DNA from: an uncultured Amylibacter sp.
Lineage (GTDB): Bacteria > Pseudomonadota > Alphaproteobacteria > Rhodobacterales > Rhodobacteraceae
Direction of reading: 5' to 3'
Length of the DNA stretch: 10,635 nucleotides
NCBI GenBank assembly: GCA_937944065.1
Contig: CALDZS010000315.1
Span: 1 to 10,635, forward strand
Part shown: piece by piece, positions 1 to 7,328 of the stretch
Position numbering within the stretch: position 1 is the first letter of the stretch
How the letters are laid out: the number at the start of each line of letters is the position of its first letter
The notes under the pieces: generated by a model
Seen by the model: the letters and a program-made list of their open reading frames with translations, nothing else
Told to the model about the DNA's origin: nothing
The model's database searches: none
Program-made: the position numbers and the translations under genes

Positions 1-47
1 AGAATTGCGACAATCAGCAAAGGTAATGCAAACAAGAGTTTACGCAT
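1..47 (-). CDS. ccmH: CcmH-like cytochrome c maturation protein, N-terminal fragment
   Basis: Partial gene: only the first 15 codons lie in the window and the rest runs off the left edge. The visible peptide, MRKLLFALPLLIVAI, has a basic start followed by a hydrophobic stretch, as expected for the signal/anchor of CcmH, the periplasmic thioredoxin-like subunit that holds apocytochrome c for haem ligation by CcmF. The ATG overlaps the ccmF stop by 8 nt (ATGCGTAA), so the two are probably translationally coupled. A GAGG ribosome-binding site sits 6 nt before the ATG, inside the ccmF end. The CxxC motif that would prove identity is outside the window, so the name rests on position next to ccmF and the N-terminal character. 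Confidence 0.6.
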   Translation of the reverse strand, partial: MRKLLFALPLLIVAI

Positions 48-2034
48 TCGCGGCCTCTATCGGTTCAATCATTTTCGTTTTCTGCGGCGCACCAACGCGC
101 AACCGCCTGTCAGACAAGGAGCATAGGCCACCCAGAACAATGATAAACGCGCCAAACCAAATAAAATTAACCAACGGTTCGTAAAGAACGCGCAACGTCC
201 ATTTCCCTTTTGCATTCTCTGAAGCTGGCGCAGCAATAGAGGCGTAAAGATCGCCTGCAATCGTTTGGCGGATAGCACTTTCAGTGGTTTGTGATCCTGC
301 GACCGGATAATAACGCCGCTCTGGGAACAACGTGGTCACATACTCACCAGACTTGGCCACGATCAATGTCGCACGATCGGCGATGTAATTTGGACCTTGT
401 ACTTTTTCAGTTCCAACAAACCGTAAATCAAACCCCGCTATCGAAATATCGGTGCCGGGTTCCGCAAAAACAATAACGTCTTCTTTCCACGCAGAAGATC
501 CTACAAAGCCAAAAATACATATCGCCAAGCCGAGATGCGCCAAGGTCATGCCATAGCTGGCACGCGGTAAATTGCGCGCACGGCGCATGCTGGTCGAAAA
601 CGGTGCGCGAAACAGTTTGATCTGGTCTGCCCATTGCATAAGCGTTGCCAACAATAGCCAAACAGCGGCGGCGATGGACAGAACAGCCAAGGCGGGCCCT
701 TTGGTTTGGAAATACCAAACAGCAACGGCAACAAAGAATGTCAGCAAGGCGATCCATTTTAACCGTGCTAAGACCGCAGGCAAATCTGCGCGCTTCCACG
801 ATAAGAACGGCCCTACCCCCATTATGATAACCAAAGGCAGCATTATGGGGATGAAACTGGCATTAAAGAACGGCGGGCCAACAGATATTTTTTCGCCGCT
901 GATCATTTCTAGAAATAGCGGATATAGCGTACCGAACAATACAGTCGCGGTCGCGGTCGCCAGCAACAGGTTATTCAGCATCAACCCAGTTTCACGACTG
1001 ACCGTGGCGAACAAGCCGCCCGGTTCCATGGCGTTGGCACGGGCTGCAAACAGCGTCAACGACCCACCGATGGATACGCCCAATAACCCAAGTATATAAA
1101 TGCCACGTTCGGGATCGACCGCAAAGGCATGAACGGATGTCAGCAAGCCAGAGCGTACGATGAACGTTCCCAGCAATGACAACGAAAAGGTCAAGATCGC
1201 CAATAAAATCGTCCAGCTTTTGAACGTATCACGTTTTTCCGTCACCACAGCAGAATGTAGCAATGCCGTGCCTAGCAACCACTGCATGAACGAAACATTC
1301 TCGACCGGGTCCCAGAACCACCAACCGCCCCAGCCCAGTTCGTAATACGCCCACCAACTGCCCAACGTGATGCCAGCGGTCAACGAAAGCCAGGCGGCCA
1401 AGGTCCACGGGCGTACGATACGCGCCCAAGCTGGGTCCACGCGCCCTTCGATCAAGGCCGCGACCGCGAATGAGAATACGATCGAGAATCCAACATAGCC
1501 AATGTACAACAAGGGTGGGTGGATCGCCAAACCGATATCCTGCAACAACGGGTTCAGGTCATTACCGTCTAAGGGTGGTACCGCAACCCGGGCGAACGGG
1601 TTTGACGTCAGTAATAAAAAGCTAAGAAATCCAATGGTGATCCAAGCCTGCACTGACAAAGTGCGCGCCTTCAACGCCAATGGGATGTTTCGGCCAAATT
1701 TGGCGACGCCTGCGCCGAACAAAGTTAAGATGAGTATCCAAAGCAGCAGAGACCCTTCATGCGATCCCCAAGTGCCCGCTATCTTGAACAGCATGGGTTT
1801 TAATGAATTGGAATTCTCGATCACATTCACCACTGTGAAGTCGCTGACCACGAAGGATCGCATCAAAGCACCAAATCCAATAATCACAAGCACGGCCTGC
1901 ACGATGGCTGTCACTTGGCCAGATCGCATCCACATGATCGACCCCACCCGCGCGCCAAGGATCGGCAACACCCCTTGAACACAGGCAAAAGCCAGTGCCA
2001 ATATAAGGGCAAAATGTCCGATCTCTGGAATCAT
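40..2034 (-). CDS. ccmF: Cytochrome c-type biogenesis protein CcmF (haem lyase subunit)
   Basis: Integral inner-membrane protein of system I cytochrome c maturation. It takes haem from holo-CcmE and, with CcmH, ligates it to the CxxCH motif of apocytochrome c at the periplasmic face. At 664 residues it matches the usual CcmF length and has many hydrophobic segments throughout. The tryptophan-rich WWD haem-binding region is at about 225-246 (core WGGWWFWDPVEN). WGSHEGS is at 89-95 and HPPLLY at 172-177. Histidines 172, 260, 302 and 500 correspond in context to the four conserved haem-related histidines of E. coli CcmF (173, 261, 303, 491). A periplasmic loop domain precedes the last membrane segment. 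An AGAGGAG ribosome-binding site lies 7 nt before the ATG. It is the first gene of a ccmF-ccmH unit; ccmE is not directly upstream, where a divergent neuB operon lies instead. Confidence 0.97.
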   Translation of the reverse strand: MIPEIGHFALILALAFACVQGVLPILGARVGSIMWMRSGQVTAIVQAVLVIIGFGALMRSFVVSDFTVVNVIENSNSLKPMLFKIAGTWGSHEGSLLLWILILTLFGAGVAKFGRNIPLALKARTLSVQAWITIGFLSFLLLTSNPFARVAVPPLDGNDLNPLLQDIGLAIHPPLLYIGYVGFSIVFSFAVAALIEGRVDPAWARIVRPWTLAAWLSLTAGITLGSWWAYYELGWGGWWFWDPVENVSFMQWLLGTALLHSAVVTEKRDTFKSWTILLAILTFSLSLLGTFIVRSGLLTSVHAFAVDPERGIYILGLLGVSIGGSLTLFAARANAMEPGGLFATVSRETGLMLNNLLLATATATVLFGTLYPLFLEMISGEKISVGPPFFNASFIPIMLPLVIIMGVGPFLSWKRADLPAVLARLKWIALLTFFVAVAVWYFQTKGPALAVLSIAAAVWLLLATLMQWADQIKLFRAPFSTSMRRARNLPRASYGMTLAHLGLAICIFGFVGSSAWKEDVIVFAEPGTDISIAGFDLRFVGTEKVQGPNYIADRATLIVAKSGEYVTTLFPERRYYPVAGSQTTESAIRQTIAGDLYASIAAPASENAKGKWTLRVLYEPLVNFIWFGAFIIVLGGLCSLSDRRLRVGAPQKTKMIEPIEAANA

Positions 2035-2060
2035 TTACGGGCTCCTCTAACGCCTTATGC

Positions 2061-2089
2061 ATTTGACTGATTAACCCAGTATTGGTCAA
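2061..2089 (-). promoter_or_regulatory. Candidate sigma70-type promoter for ccmF-ccmH
   Basis: On the minus strand, TTGACC (2089-2084) and TCAAAT (2066-2061) are separated by 17 nt, giving five and four of six matches to the -35 and -10 consensus. Transcription would begin around 2054 and give a leader of about 20 nt that includes the ccmF ribosome-binding site. This is a consensus match by eye in the only non-coding stretch upstream of ccmF; no other evidence supports it. Confidence 0.3.
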
Positions 2090-2123
2090 CCTACCAGCGC
2101 CGCGTCAAATGGCGCATATCTGT

Positions 2124-2152
2124 TTGCCCTTATCGATTAACAAAGCTAAAAC
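2124..2152 (+). promoter_or_regulatory. Weak candidate promoter for the nonulosonate operon
   Basis: TTGCCC (2124-2129), a 17-nt spacer and TAAAAC (2147-2152) each match four of six bases of the -35 and -10 consensus. The start point would lie about 20 nt before the neuB ATG. The 146-nt gap 2035-2180 must hold promoters for both divergent units, but this match is weak and other placements are possible. Confidence 0.2.
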
Positions 2153-2180
2153 CGTGGGAACAACACAAAGGACGCGCGCA

Positions 2181-3212
2181 ATGAAAATCGCTGGCCGAGA
2201 GATTTCCCCAAAGCATAAACCACTCGTCATCGCTGAAATCGGTATAAACCATGGTGGCGATTTGGAAGTGGCCAAGCATATGGTCGATCTGGCTGCCGCA
2301 TCTGGTTGCGAAATGATCAAGCATCAAACGCATATCGTCGAAGATGAAATGACAGACGAAGCGAAAGAAATTTTTCCACCAAACGCTGATGTTTCCATTT
2401 GGGAAGTGATGAAGCGCTGCGCCTTGTCACTCGATGATGAAATCAAGTTGAAAAAGCACACCGAAGACCGCGGTATGATCTATATTTCAACTCCGTTTTC
2501 GCGTGCCGCTGCAGATTTCTTGGAAACCCTTGATGTGGCCGCATATAAAATTGGCTCTGGTGAGGTGGATAACTTGCCTCTGGTGCGCCACATCGCTGGT
2601 TTCGGCAAACCTGTGATTATGTCTACGGGAATGCAAACCATCGACAGCATACGTGCCTCGGTCGACATTCTGGACAAATCAGGCGTCGAGTACGCGCTTT
2701 TAGAATGCACCAACCTTTACCCATCACCACCCGAAATCGTATCCTTGCAAGGTGTGACGGATTTGAAAGCAGCATTTCCAAATGCAGTGGTCGGATTTTC
2801 TGATCATTCCATTGGCCCAGAAATGGCGCTGGCATCCGTGGCATTGGGTGCGTGTATTTTGGAACGCCACTACACTGATAGTCGGTACCGCCAAGGCCCC
2901 GATATCATCAACTCTATGGACCCAGCAGAGCTGCGGTTCCTGATCGACAGGTCTGCAGAAATCCATACCGCTTTGCACAATCCAAAACAACGAACTGGTC
3001 CAGAAGAAGACGTCTATCGTTTTGCGCGCGGTTCCATCGTTGCCGATGCTGATTTAAAAGCTGGCCACGTGATAACCGAGGCAGACATCTGGGCCCGCCG
3101 CCCTGGGTCTGGTGAAATTCCAGCCTTTGAATTCGACATGGTCATTGGCAAAACGCTCGCCGTCGATGCAAAGCATAACCAACAATTGAAATGGTCGGAC
3201 TTCACTGCGTGA
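2181..3212 (+). CDS. neuB: N-acetylneuraminate (nonulosonate) synthase, NeuB family
   Basis: Condenses phosphoenolpyruvate with N-acetylmannosamine (or a related hexose) to make the nine-carbon keto-sugar acid; cytosolic. The chosen start gives 343 residues, the same as Campylobacter NeuB1 as I remember it. An AAAGGA site lies 8 nt before this ATG, and the upstream in-frame extension to 2082 reads into non-coding-like sequence. The TIM-barrel begins with AEIGINHGG (18-26); KHQTHIVEDEM (47-57) is of the NeuB1/Neu5Ac type rather than the KFQ form of legionaminate synthases. Further motifs are STPFSRAA (103-110), KIGSGE (123-128), STGM (148-151) and GFSDHS (205-210). His209 and His230 have the spacing of the two metal-binding histidines of meningococcal NeuB (215 and 236). 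A C-terminal SAF/antifreeze-like domain covers about 281-341 (RRPGSGEI). First gene of a six-gene operon; its stop overlaps the neuC start by 4 nt. Substrate assignment to ManNAc is by resemblance only. Confidence 0.92.
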   Translation: MKIAGREISPKHKPLVIAEIGINHGGDLEVAKHMVDLAAASGCEMIKHQTHIVEDEMTDEAKEIFPPNADVSIWEVMKRCALSLDDEIKLKKHTEDRGMIYISTPFSRAAADFLETLDVAAYKIGSGEVDNLPLVRHIAGFGKPVIMSTGMQTIDSIRASVDILDKSGVEYALLECTNLYPSPPEIVSLQGVTDLKAAFPNAVVGFSDHSIGPEMALASVALGACILERHYTDSRYRQGPDIINSMDPAELRFLIDRSAEIHTALHNPKQRTGPEEDVYRFARGSIVADADLKAGHVITEADIWARRPGSGEIPAFEFDMVIGKTLAVDAKHNQQLKWSDFTA

Positions 3213-4333
3213 GCGTCGCACCCAAACATATCGTATTTGTCACAGGTACACGGGCCGATTTCGGCAAGTTAGAACCGCTGGCCGTGGCCGCACGCGACGC
3301 AGGCTACCGCGTCAGTTTCTTTGTGACTGGCATGCACATGATGGAACGCTACGGATTAACCAAGATCGAGGTCGAGCGTGTCACGGGCGTTGGAATTACC
3401 GAATTCCCAAACCAATCCGAAGGCGATCCCCAAGATTTGATCTTGGCCAATACCATTCTTGGTTTTTCAAATTATTGCAAAAAAGAAGAACCAGATTTGG
3501 TCGTGGTCCACGGTGACAGGGTCGAAGCGTTGGCTTGTTGTCTGGTCTGCGCGTCCAACTATCTGCGCTGTGCCCATGTCGAAGGCGGTGAAGTCTCTGG
3601 TACAATCGACGAGTTATACCGCCATTGTAATACCAAACTCTCGGCAACCCATTTCGTCAGTTCTGACATTGCCAAGCGCCGCGTTATGGCGATGGGCGAG
3701 GCTGAAGATACGATCTATACTATCGGCTCGCCCGAGTTGGATGCGCACGCTGCGCCCACGGGCGTAACCATTGACCATGTTAAAGATTATTACGATATCC
3801 CGTTTGATGATTACGGCATCGTGACCTTTCACTCAGTTACGTCTGAAACCGATACAATCGGTCAGCAAACACGCGATCTGTTCAACGCTTTGCAGGCAAG
3901 TGGCAAAAACTTTGTAGTGATCCTACCAAACAATGATCCAGGATCTGCCGACATATTTGCTGTACTAGACGCCTTGCCCACGCATCAATTTCGCAAAATC
4001 CCATCCATGCGGTTTCTGTACTTTTCAGAATTGTTACGCAACGCGGCAGCCTTAATCGGCAACAGCTCCGCAGGCGTGCGAGAGGCCCCTTTCCTCGGCT
4101 TACCAAGTCTTGATATCGGCACACGACAAAATAATCGGTCTCATGCCCCCTCTATCACACATGTGGACGCATCCGAGGCGGACACCATCGCAGAATTCTT
4201 TGCCAGCAGCTGGGGCAAACGATTTGAAACTGATGATGGGTTCGGCGGCGGTGACACCGCACAACGCTTCTTGGATGTGCTAGATGACGCAGACTTTTGG
4301 TCGCGACCGATGCAAAAATCTTTTGTCGATTAG
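3209..4333 (+). CDS. neuC: UDP-N-acetylglucosamine 2-epimerase, hydrolysing (NeuC type)
   Basis: Converts UDP-GlcNAc to ManNAc plus UDP, supplying the NeuB substrate; cytosolic GT-B-fold enzyme. With a GTG start the protein has 374 residues, typical for NeuC. Motifs: FVTGTRADFGK (10-20), the nucleotide-binding start; VVHGDRVEAL (99-108); AHVEGGEVSGTIDE (122-135); GSPELD (173-178); FHSVTSE (207-213); GNSSAGVREA (284-293). The whole reads very like Campylobacter NeuC1. Start choice: an in-frame ATG exists at 3191 but has no ribosome-binding site and would overlap neuB by 22 nt. The GTG at 3209 overlaps the neuB stop as GTGA and puts the first beta strand directly after the N-terminus. A legionaminate-type GDP or bacillosamine substrate (LegG/NeuC2) is less likely because no dehydratase/aminotransferase pair is nearby. 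Confidence 0.9.
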   Translation: MSVAPKHIVFVTGTRADFGKLEPLAVAARDAGYRVSFFVTGMHMMERYGLTKIEVERVTGVGITEFPNQSEGDPQDLILANTILGFSNYCKKEEPDLVVVHGDRVEALACCLVCASNYLRCAHVEGGEVSGTIDELYRHCNTKLSATHFVSSDIAKRRVMAMGEAEDTIYTIGSPELDAHAAPTGVTIDHVKDYYDIPFDDYGIVTFHSVTSETDTIGQQTRDLFNALQASGKNFVVILPNNDPGSADIFAVLDALPTHQFRKIPSMRFLYFSELLRNAAALIGNSSAGVREAPFLGLPSLDIGTRQNNRSHAPSITHVDASEADTIAEFFASSWGKRFETDDGFGGGDTAQRFLDVLDDADFWSRPMQKSFVD

Positions 4334-4337
4334 TCCC

Positions 4338-5678
4338 ATGCCCAAACCGCAACCATCAGCCCGACTGCGCGTGGCTCTTTTCGCTTATTCAGTTGCATGG
4401 GTGCTATTATTCCCTCTCATCATCGCTTACTTGGCCTATCGTGGGCTAAAGGATCGCGCTTACATCAGTCGTATGCCGGAACGGTTTGGGTTCTACAAAT
4501 CCGCAACCAAAAATGCTGTCTGGATACATGCGGTATCTTTAGGTGAGATGCGGTCTGCGGGCCCATTGATTAACCGTTTGCTAGCAGATGGTGAAAGTAT
4601 CGTGACAACGCATTTCACCCCAGCAGGACGCAAAGCCGCGTACGACCTTTATCCAGATGCGATCACGGCAGGCCAGTTGACACCAGTCTATGTGCCGTTC
4701 GAGTTTCAATGGTGCTATCGGCGCTTTTTCAAGCGCTTCAAACCCAAATACGGGCTTGTCATGGAGATAGAGATTTGGCCGATGATGATAACCGCAAGCG
4801 CCCGAAACCGCATCCCACTATTCATGTGCAACGCCCAATATCCCGCCAAAAGCTTTGCCCGCGATAAAAACGGATTACGCGGCGAGCTGACAAGTCTATT
4901 TGCGGGTCACATGGCCAAATCTCAGACCCAAGCGGATCGGTTTGAGCAGCTAGGATGCCACAACATCGCGATCACTGGCGAGTTGCGGTTTGAACAACCA
5001 ATCCCACCCCATCTGTTGGCGGCAGCCGCGCGGCTGGACATTGATCGTCCAGTTTTGACCACCGCAAGCGCTGTGGAAGGTGAAGATGAAATTTACCTTT
5101 CCATCTACAAATCCATCCATGCGCGCGCCGCCCAAAACCAATTACCAACGCCATTATTCATCCACGTTCCACGCGCGCCTGAACGTTTTGCAGAGGCGGC
5201 AGCAATCATGGGTTCCCAAAACCTAACCACCCGATCTAGATCCGACATTTTTGACAAGACACTCACCAAATCAAAGGGCGCCAAACTCAACGAGTTTGAC
5301 ATTTTAATAGGTGACAGTATGGGAGAGATGTATTTCTTTCTGGCACTTGCAGACGCGGTCATCGTCGGTGGTGGATTTCATCCCAAAGGCGCGCATAATA
5401 TTATCGAGCCCCTTGCTTTGCAAAAACCAACATTCGTGGGGCCTCAGCAGTGGACAATTGAATATCCAGCGGTCGAAGCTTTGGACGCAGGCGTACTGAT
5501 ATCTACCGATACGCCCACCGAATTGGCCAATCTCCTCTACGATCAGCTCTACAACCAAACACAACCAAATTCATTCACCAAGAAATCAAAGGCGTTCAAC
5601 GCCGCCCATGCGGGTGCATCCGAAAAAACGCTCGCGGCTCTGCCGCTAATGTTGCAAAAGGGTGGATATGAACCGTAA
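4338..5678 (+). CDS. waaA: Divergent Kdo-transferase-family (GT30, WaaA/KdtA-like) glycosyltransferase
   Basis: GT30 enzymes transfer Kdo from CMP-Kdo to lipid A precursors at the inner membrane. This 446-residue protein has the family layout: a membrane anchor at about 12-34, HAVSLGEMRSAG (64-75) with the catalytic Glu at 70, IEIWP (144-148), TGELRFE (213-219), GDSMGEM (325-331) and a C-terminal GGGFHPKGAHNIIEP (344-358). Several hallmark residues differ from typical WaaA: NARLS is NAQYP (165-169), the THEGEE element is AVEGED (245-250), PRHPERF is PRAPERF (278-284), and GGHN is GAHN (351-354). It sits between neuC and the later nonulosonate genes, 4 nt after neuC and overlapping the next gene by 11 nt. 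Kdo and sialic acids are both CMP-activated keto-sugar acids, so I infer this may be a nonulosonate transferase; a true second Kdo transferase is the alternative. The start has no clear ribosome-binding site; an upstream in-frame ATG at 4284 would overlap neuC by 50 nt. Confidence 0.85.
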   Translation: MPKPQPSARLRVALFAYSVAWVLLFPLIIAYLAYRGLKDRAYISRMPERFGFYKSATKNAVWIHAVSLGEMRSAGPLINRLLADGESIVTTHFTPAGRKAAYDLYPDAITAGQLTPVYVPFEFQWCYRRFFKRFKPKYGLVMEIEIWPMMITASARNRIPLFMCNAQYPAKSFARDKNGLRGELTSLFAGHMAKSQTQADRFEQLGCHNIAITGELRFEQPIPPHLLAAAARLDIDRPVLTTASAVEGEDEIYLSIYKSIHARAAQNQLPTPLFIHVPRAPERFAEAAAIMGSQNLTTRSRSDIFDKTLTKSKGAKLNEFDILIGDSMGEMYFFLALADAVIVGGGFHPKGAHNIIEPLALQKPTFVGPQQWTIEYPAVEALDAGVLISTDTPTELANLLYDQLYNQTQPNSFTKKSKAFNAAHAGASEKTLAALPLMLQKGGYEP

Positions 5679-6618
5679 TCTAAAATCGATGCGCGTTTTA
5701 GTTGTTGGCACGGGTGCCATCGGCAAACGCCACGCCAGCAACCTCGCCCATCTTGGTCACCAACCCACAGCGCTCTCCATGCGGGCTGATGGTGTGGCAG
5801 GCTTAAAGCAACATCTAACATCCAACAGCTATGATGCCGCTGTCGTCGGCACAGCGACCAATCTACGTCTGCCAGTGATCGAGTTGCTCGCGTCGCACAA
5901 GCTACCCTGTTACATCGAAAAACCTGTGGCATTTCGGACAAACGAGCTGACCCAGATTATTGAGACGCTCGGCCCGTTGGCTGATCGATCTTTCGCGGGA
6001 TTTATGATGCGCTATCACCCTGCTGTTCAATATTTGGCAAACGTCAAAGATTGTTATCGGTTCGATTTCACCATTGGACACGATGTCACTCAATGGCGCG
6101 AAAACTGGACGTTTGCAGGCAGCTATGCCGCCGATCCTAATGGAGGCGGTGTTTTGTTGGATCTGTGTCACGAGCTTGACATGGCGCACACAATTGTAGG
6201 CGCTCTAGACATCCATTCTGTCAGCGCGGTCAACCACACCGATTATCCAACCATAGATTTTTCCACAGCCATTGGCGCATCGACACAGTCGGCGCATGGT
6301 CAGATTGCGATGGATTATCTGTCGCAAATCAGCACACGGCAAACGACATTGTGGGGCAGATCGCACAACCACTATTTCGACTTTGCCAAAGACAGTTATA
6401 CCCGTGCAAATGCAGATAGTTCTGAAACGCTCGACCTTTCTATCGACCGACAAAAAATGTTCCAAAACGCCATGTCCGATTTTTTGACTGTGGTGGCAGG
6501 CGAGAAGCCCAACAATCCACTGGCACCGATCTTGTCGAATGAAATGGCATCCTGCCACGCCATCTGCAAAGCTTATGAAAACCGCACATTCGTTGCCACA
6601 CTAAAGGGGAAAATATGA
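5668..6618 (+). CDS. Gfo/Idh/MocA-family NAD(P)-dependent oxidoreductase (PtmF-like position)
   Basis: Predicted cytosolic sugar oxidoreductase, 316 residues, near the short end for the family. An N-terminal Rossmann fold holds VLVVGTGAIGKRH (10-22, GxGxxG). The family cofactor/substrate motif EKP is at 84-86. The C-terminal domain carries GGGVLLDLCHELD (159-171), in which His168 and Asp171 are the likely catalytic-site residues. The ATG at 5668 has an AAGGG site 5 nt upstream and overlaps the preceding stop by 11 nt; a GTG two codons earlier is less likely. The stop overlaps neuA as ATGA. The substrate is unknown. In Campylobacter the flagellin-glycan genes ptmF, ptmB and ptmA have, as I recall, this same order of oxidoreductase, cytidylyltransferase and SDR, which suggests a role in preparing or modifying the amino-sugar precursor or nonulosonate. 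That role is inference. Confidence 0.85.
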   Translation: MNRNLKSMRVLVVGTGAIGKRHASNLAHLGHQPTALSMRADGVAGLKQHLTSNSYDAAVVGTATNLRLPVIELLASHKLPCYIEKPVAFRTNELTQIIETLGPLADRSFAGFMMRYHPAVQYLANVKDCYRFDFTIGHDVTQWRENWTFAGSYAADPNGGGVLLDLCHELDMAHTIVGALDIHSVSAVNHTDYPTIDFSTAIGASTQSAHGQIAMDYLSQISTRQTTLWGRSHNHYFDFAKDSYTRANADSSETLDLSIDRQKMFQNAMSDFLTVVAGEKPNNPLAPILSNEMASCHAICKAYENRTFVATLKGKI

Positions 6619-7328
6619 TCCTTGGACATATCGGCGTGCGCGCTGGATCAAAGGGCGTAAAAGGAAAAAACATGCGCGAGCTGCATGGCAAACCGCTGTT
6701 GCAATGGAGTTTGGATCAACTGATCGACCATCCATTGATTGATGCCGTTGTGGTTTCAACTGATGGTCAAGAAATGTATGACTTTGCGATTGCACGCGGC
6801 ACCTTGGACATTGGCCTACGCCCAGCAGAACTGGCATCTGACACCGCATCCAAGTGGGATGTATGGCGGCATGCACTAGACGCGGCAGAGACAGCACTGG
6901 GGCAAACCGTTGATCTGTTTGTCGATCTCGACGCGACATCGCCGCTACGCGATCCGTCAGACATCACCAATGCCATAGAACTTTTCCAGACCGAAAAACC
7001 TGACATGGTTATGTCCTGTACTGAGGCCAAAAAAAACCCGTATTTCAATTTGGTGGAACTGGATGAAAACGGTAGTTTGCAAGTGTCCAAGCCCTTGCCT
7101 GGAAACGTTGTCGCAAGGCAACTTGCGCCCGTGGTTTATGAACATGCCGCCAGCACCTATGTGCTGTCGCCCGCCTATCTGCGACGTGCTGGTTTCTTGT
7201 ACGAGGGTCATGTGATCCCTTACGAAATGCCCGCCGAACGCTGTATCGATATCGATGCCGAAGATGATTTTGACTATGTCGATTGGTTAATGACCCGAAA
7301 ACTCAACAAGGAGCGCGAAAATGCTTGA
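6615..7328 (+). CDS. neuA: CMP-nonulosonate (acylneuraminate) cytidylyltransferase, NeuA/PtmB type
   Basis: Activates the nine-carbon acid with CTP to give the CMP-sugar donor. The 237-residue single-domain protein has the usual length of short bacterial enzymes. The N-terminal nucleotide-binding loop is GVRAGSKGVKGKN (7-19), a variant of the usual PARGGSKGI form in which Pro is replaced by Gly and the first Gly of the GG pair by Ala. DLDATSPLRDPSDI lies mid-protein, and the metal-binding tail motif DIDAEDDF is at 212-219. An AGGGGA ribosome-binding site lies 4 nt before the ATG, which overlaps the upstream stop as ATGA. It could activate Neu5Ac or a legionaminate-like acid; the sequence alone does not decide. 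A CMP-Kdo synthetase (KdsB) is less likely, given the DATSPLR element and the neuB/neuC neighbours. Confidence 0.9.
   Translation: MILGHIGVRAGSKGVKGKNMRELHGKPLLQWSLDQLIDHPLIDAVVVSTDGQEMYDFAIARGTLDIGLRPAELASDTASKWDVWRHALDAAETALGQTVDLFVDLDATSPLRDPSDITNAIELFQTEKPDMVMSCTEAKKNPYFNLVELDENGSLQVSKPLPGNVVARQLAPVVYEHAASTYVLSPAYLRRAGFLYEGHVIPYEMPAERCIDIDAEDDFDYVDWLMTRKLNKERENA

Noticed and set aside
572..1099. Plus-strand open frame of 175 codons opposite ccmF
   Set aside because: A shadow of the membrane-protein gene on the minus strand; no recognisable domain or ribosome-binding site. The same applies to the 158-codon frame at 1502-1978.
2063..2068. TTGACT as a -35 box for neuB
   Set aside because: No acceptable -10 element is found 16-18 nt downstream (tcaacc and neighbours).
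2063..2089. Inverted TTGAC/GTCAA arms as a possible operator
   Set aside because: Only five bases match on each side and inner bases do not pair consistently; it can arise by chance.
2082..2180. Upstream in-frame extension of neuB by 33 residues
   Set aside because: The added residues have no counterpart in NeuB, and an AAAGGA site lies at the right distance before the ATG at 2181.
4284..4337. Upstream start for the GT30 gene
   Set aside because: It would overlap neuC by 50 nt and add a polar segment before the membrane anchor; the ATG at 4338 fits family N-termini better, although neither has a strong ribosome-binding site.
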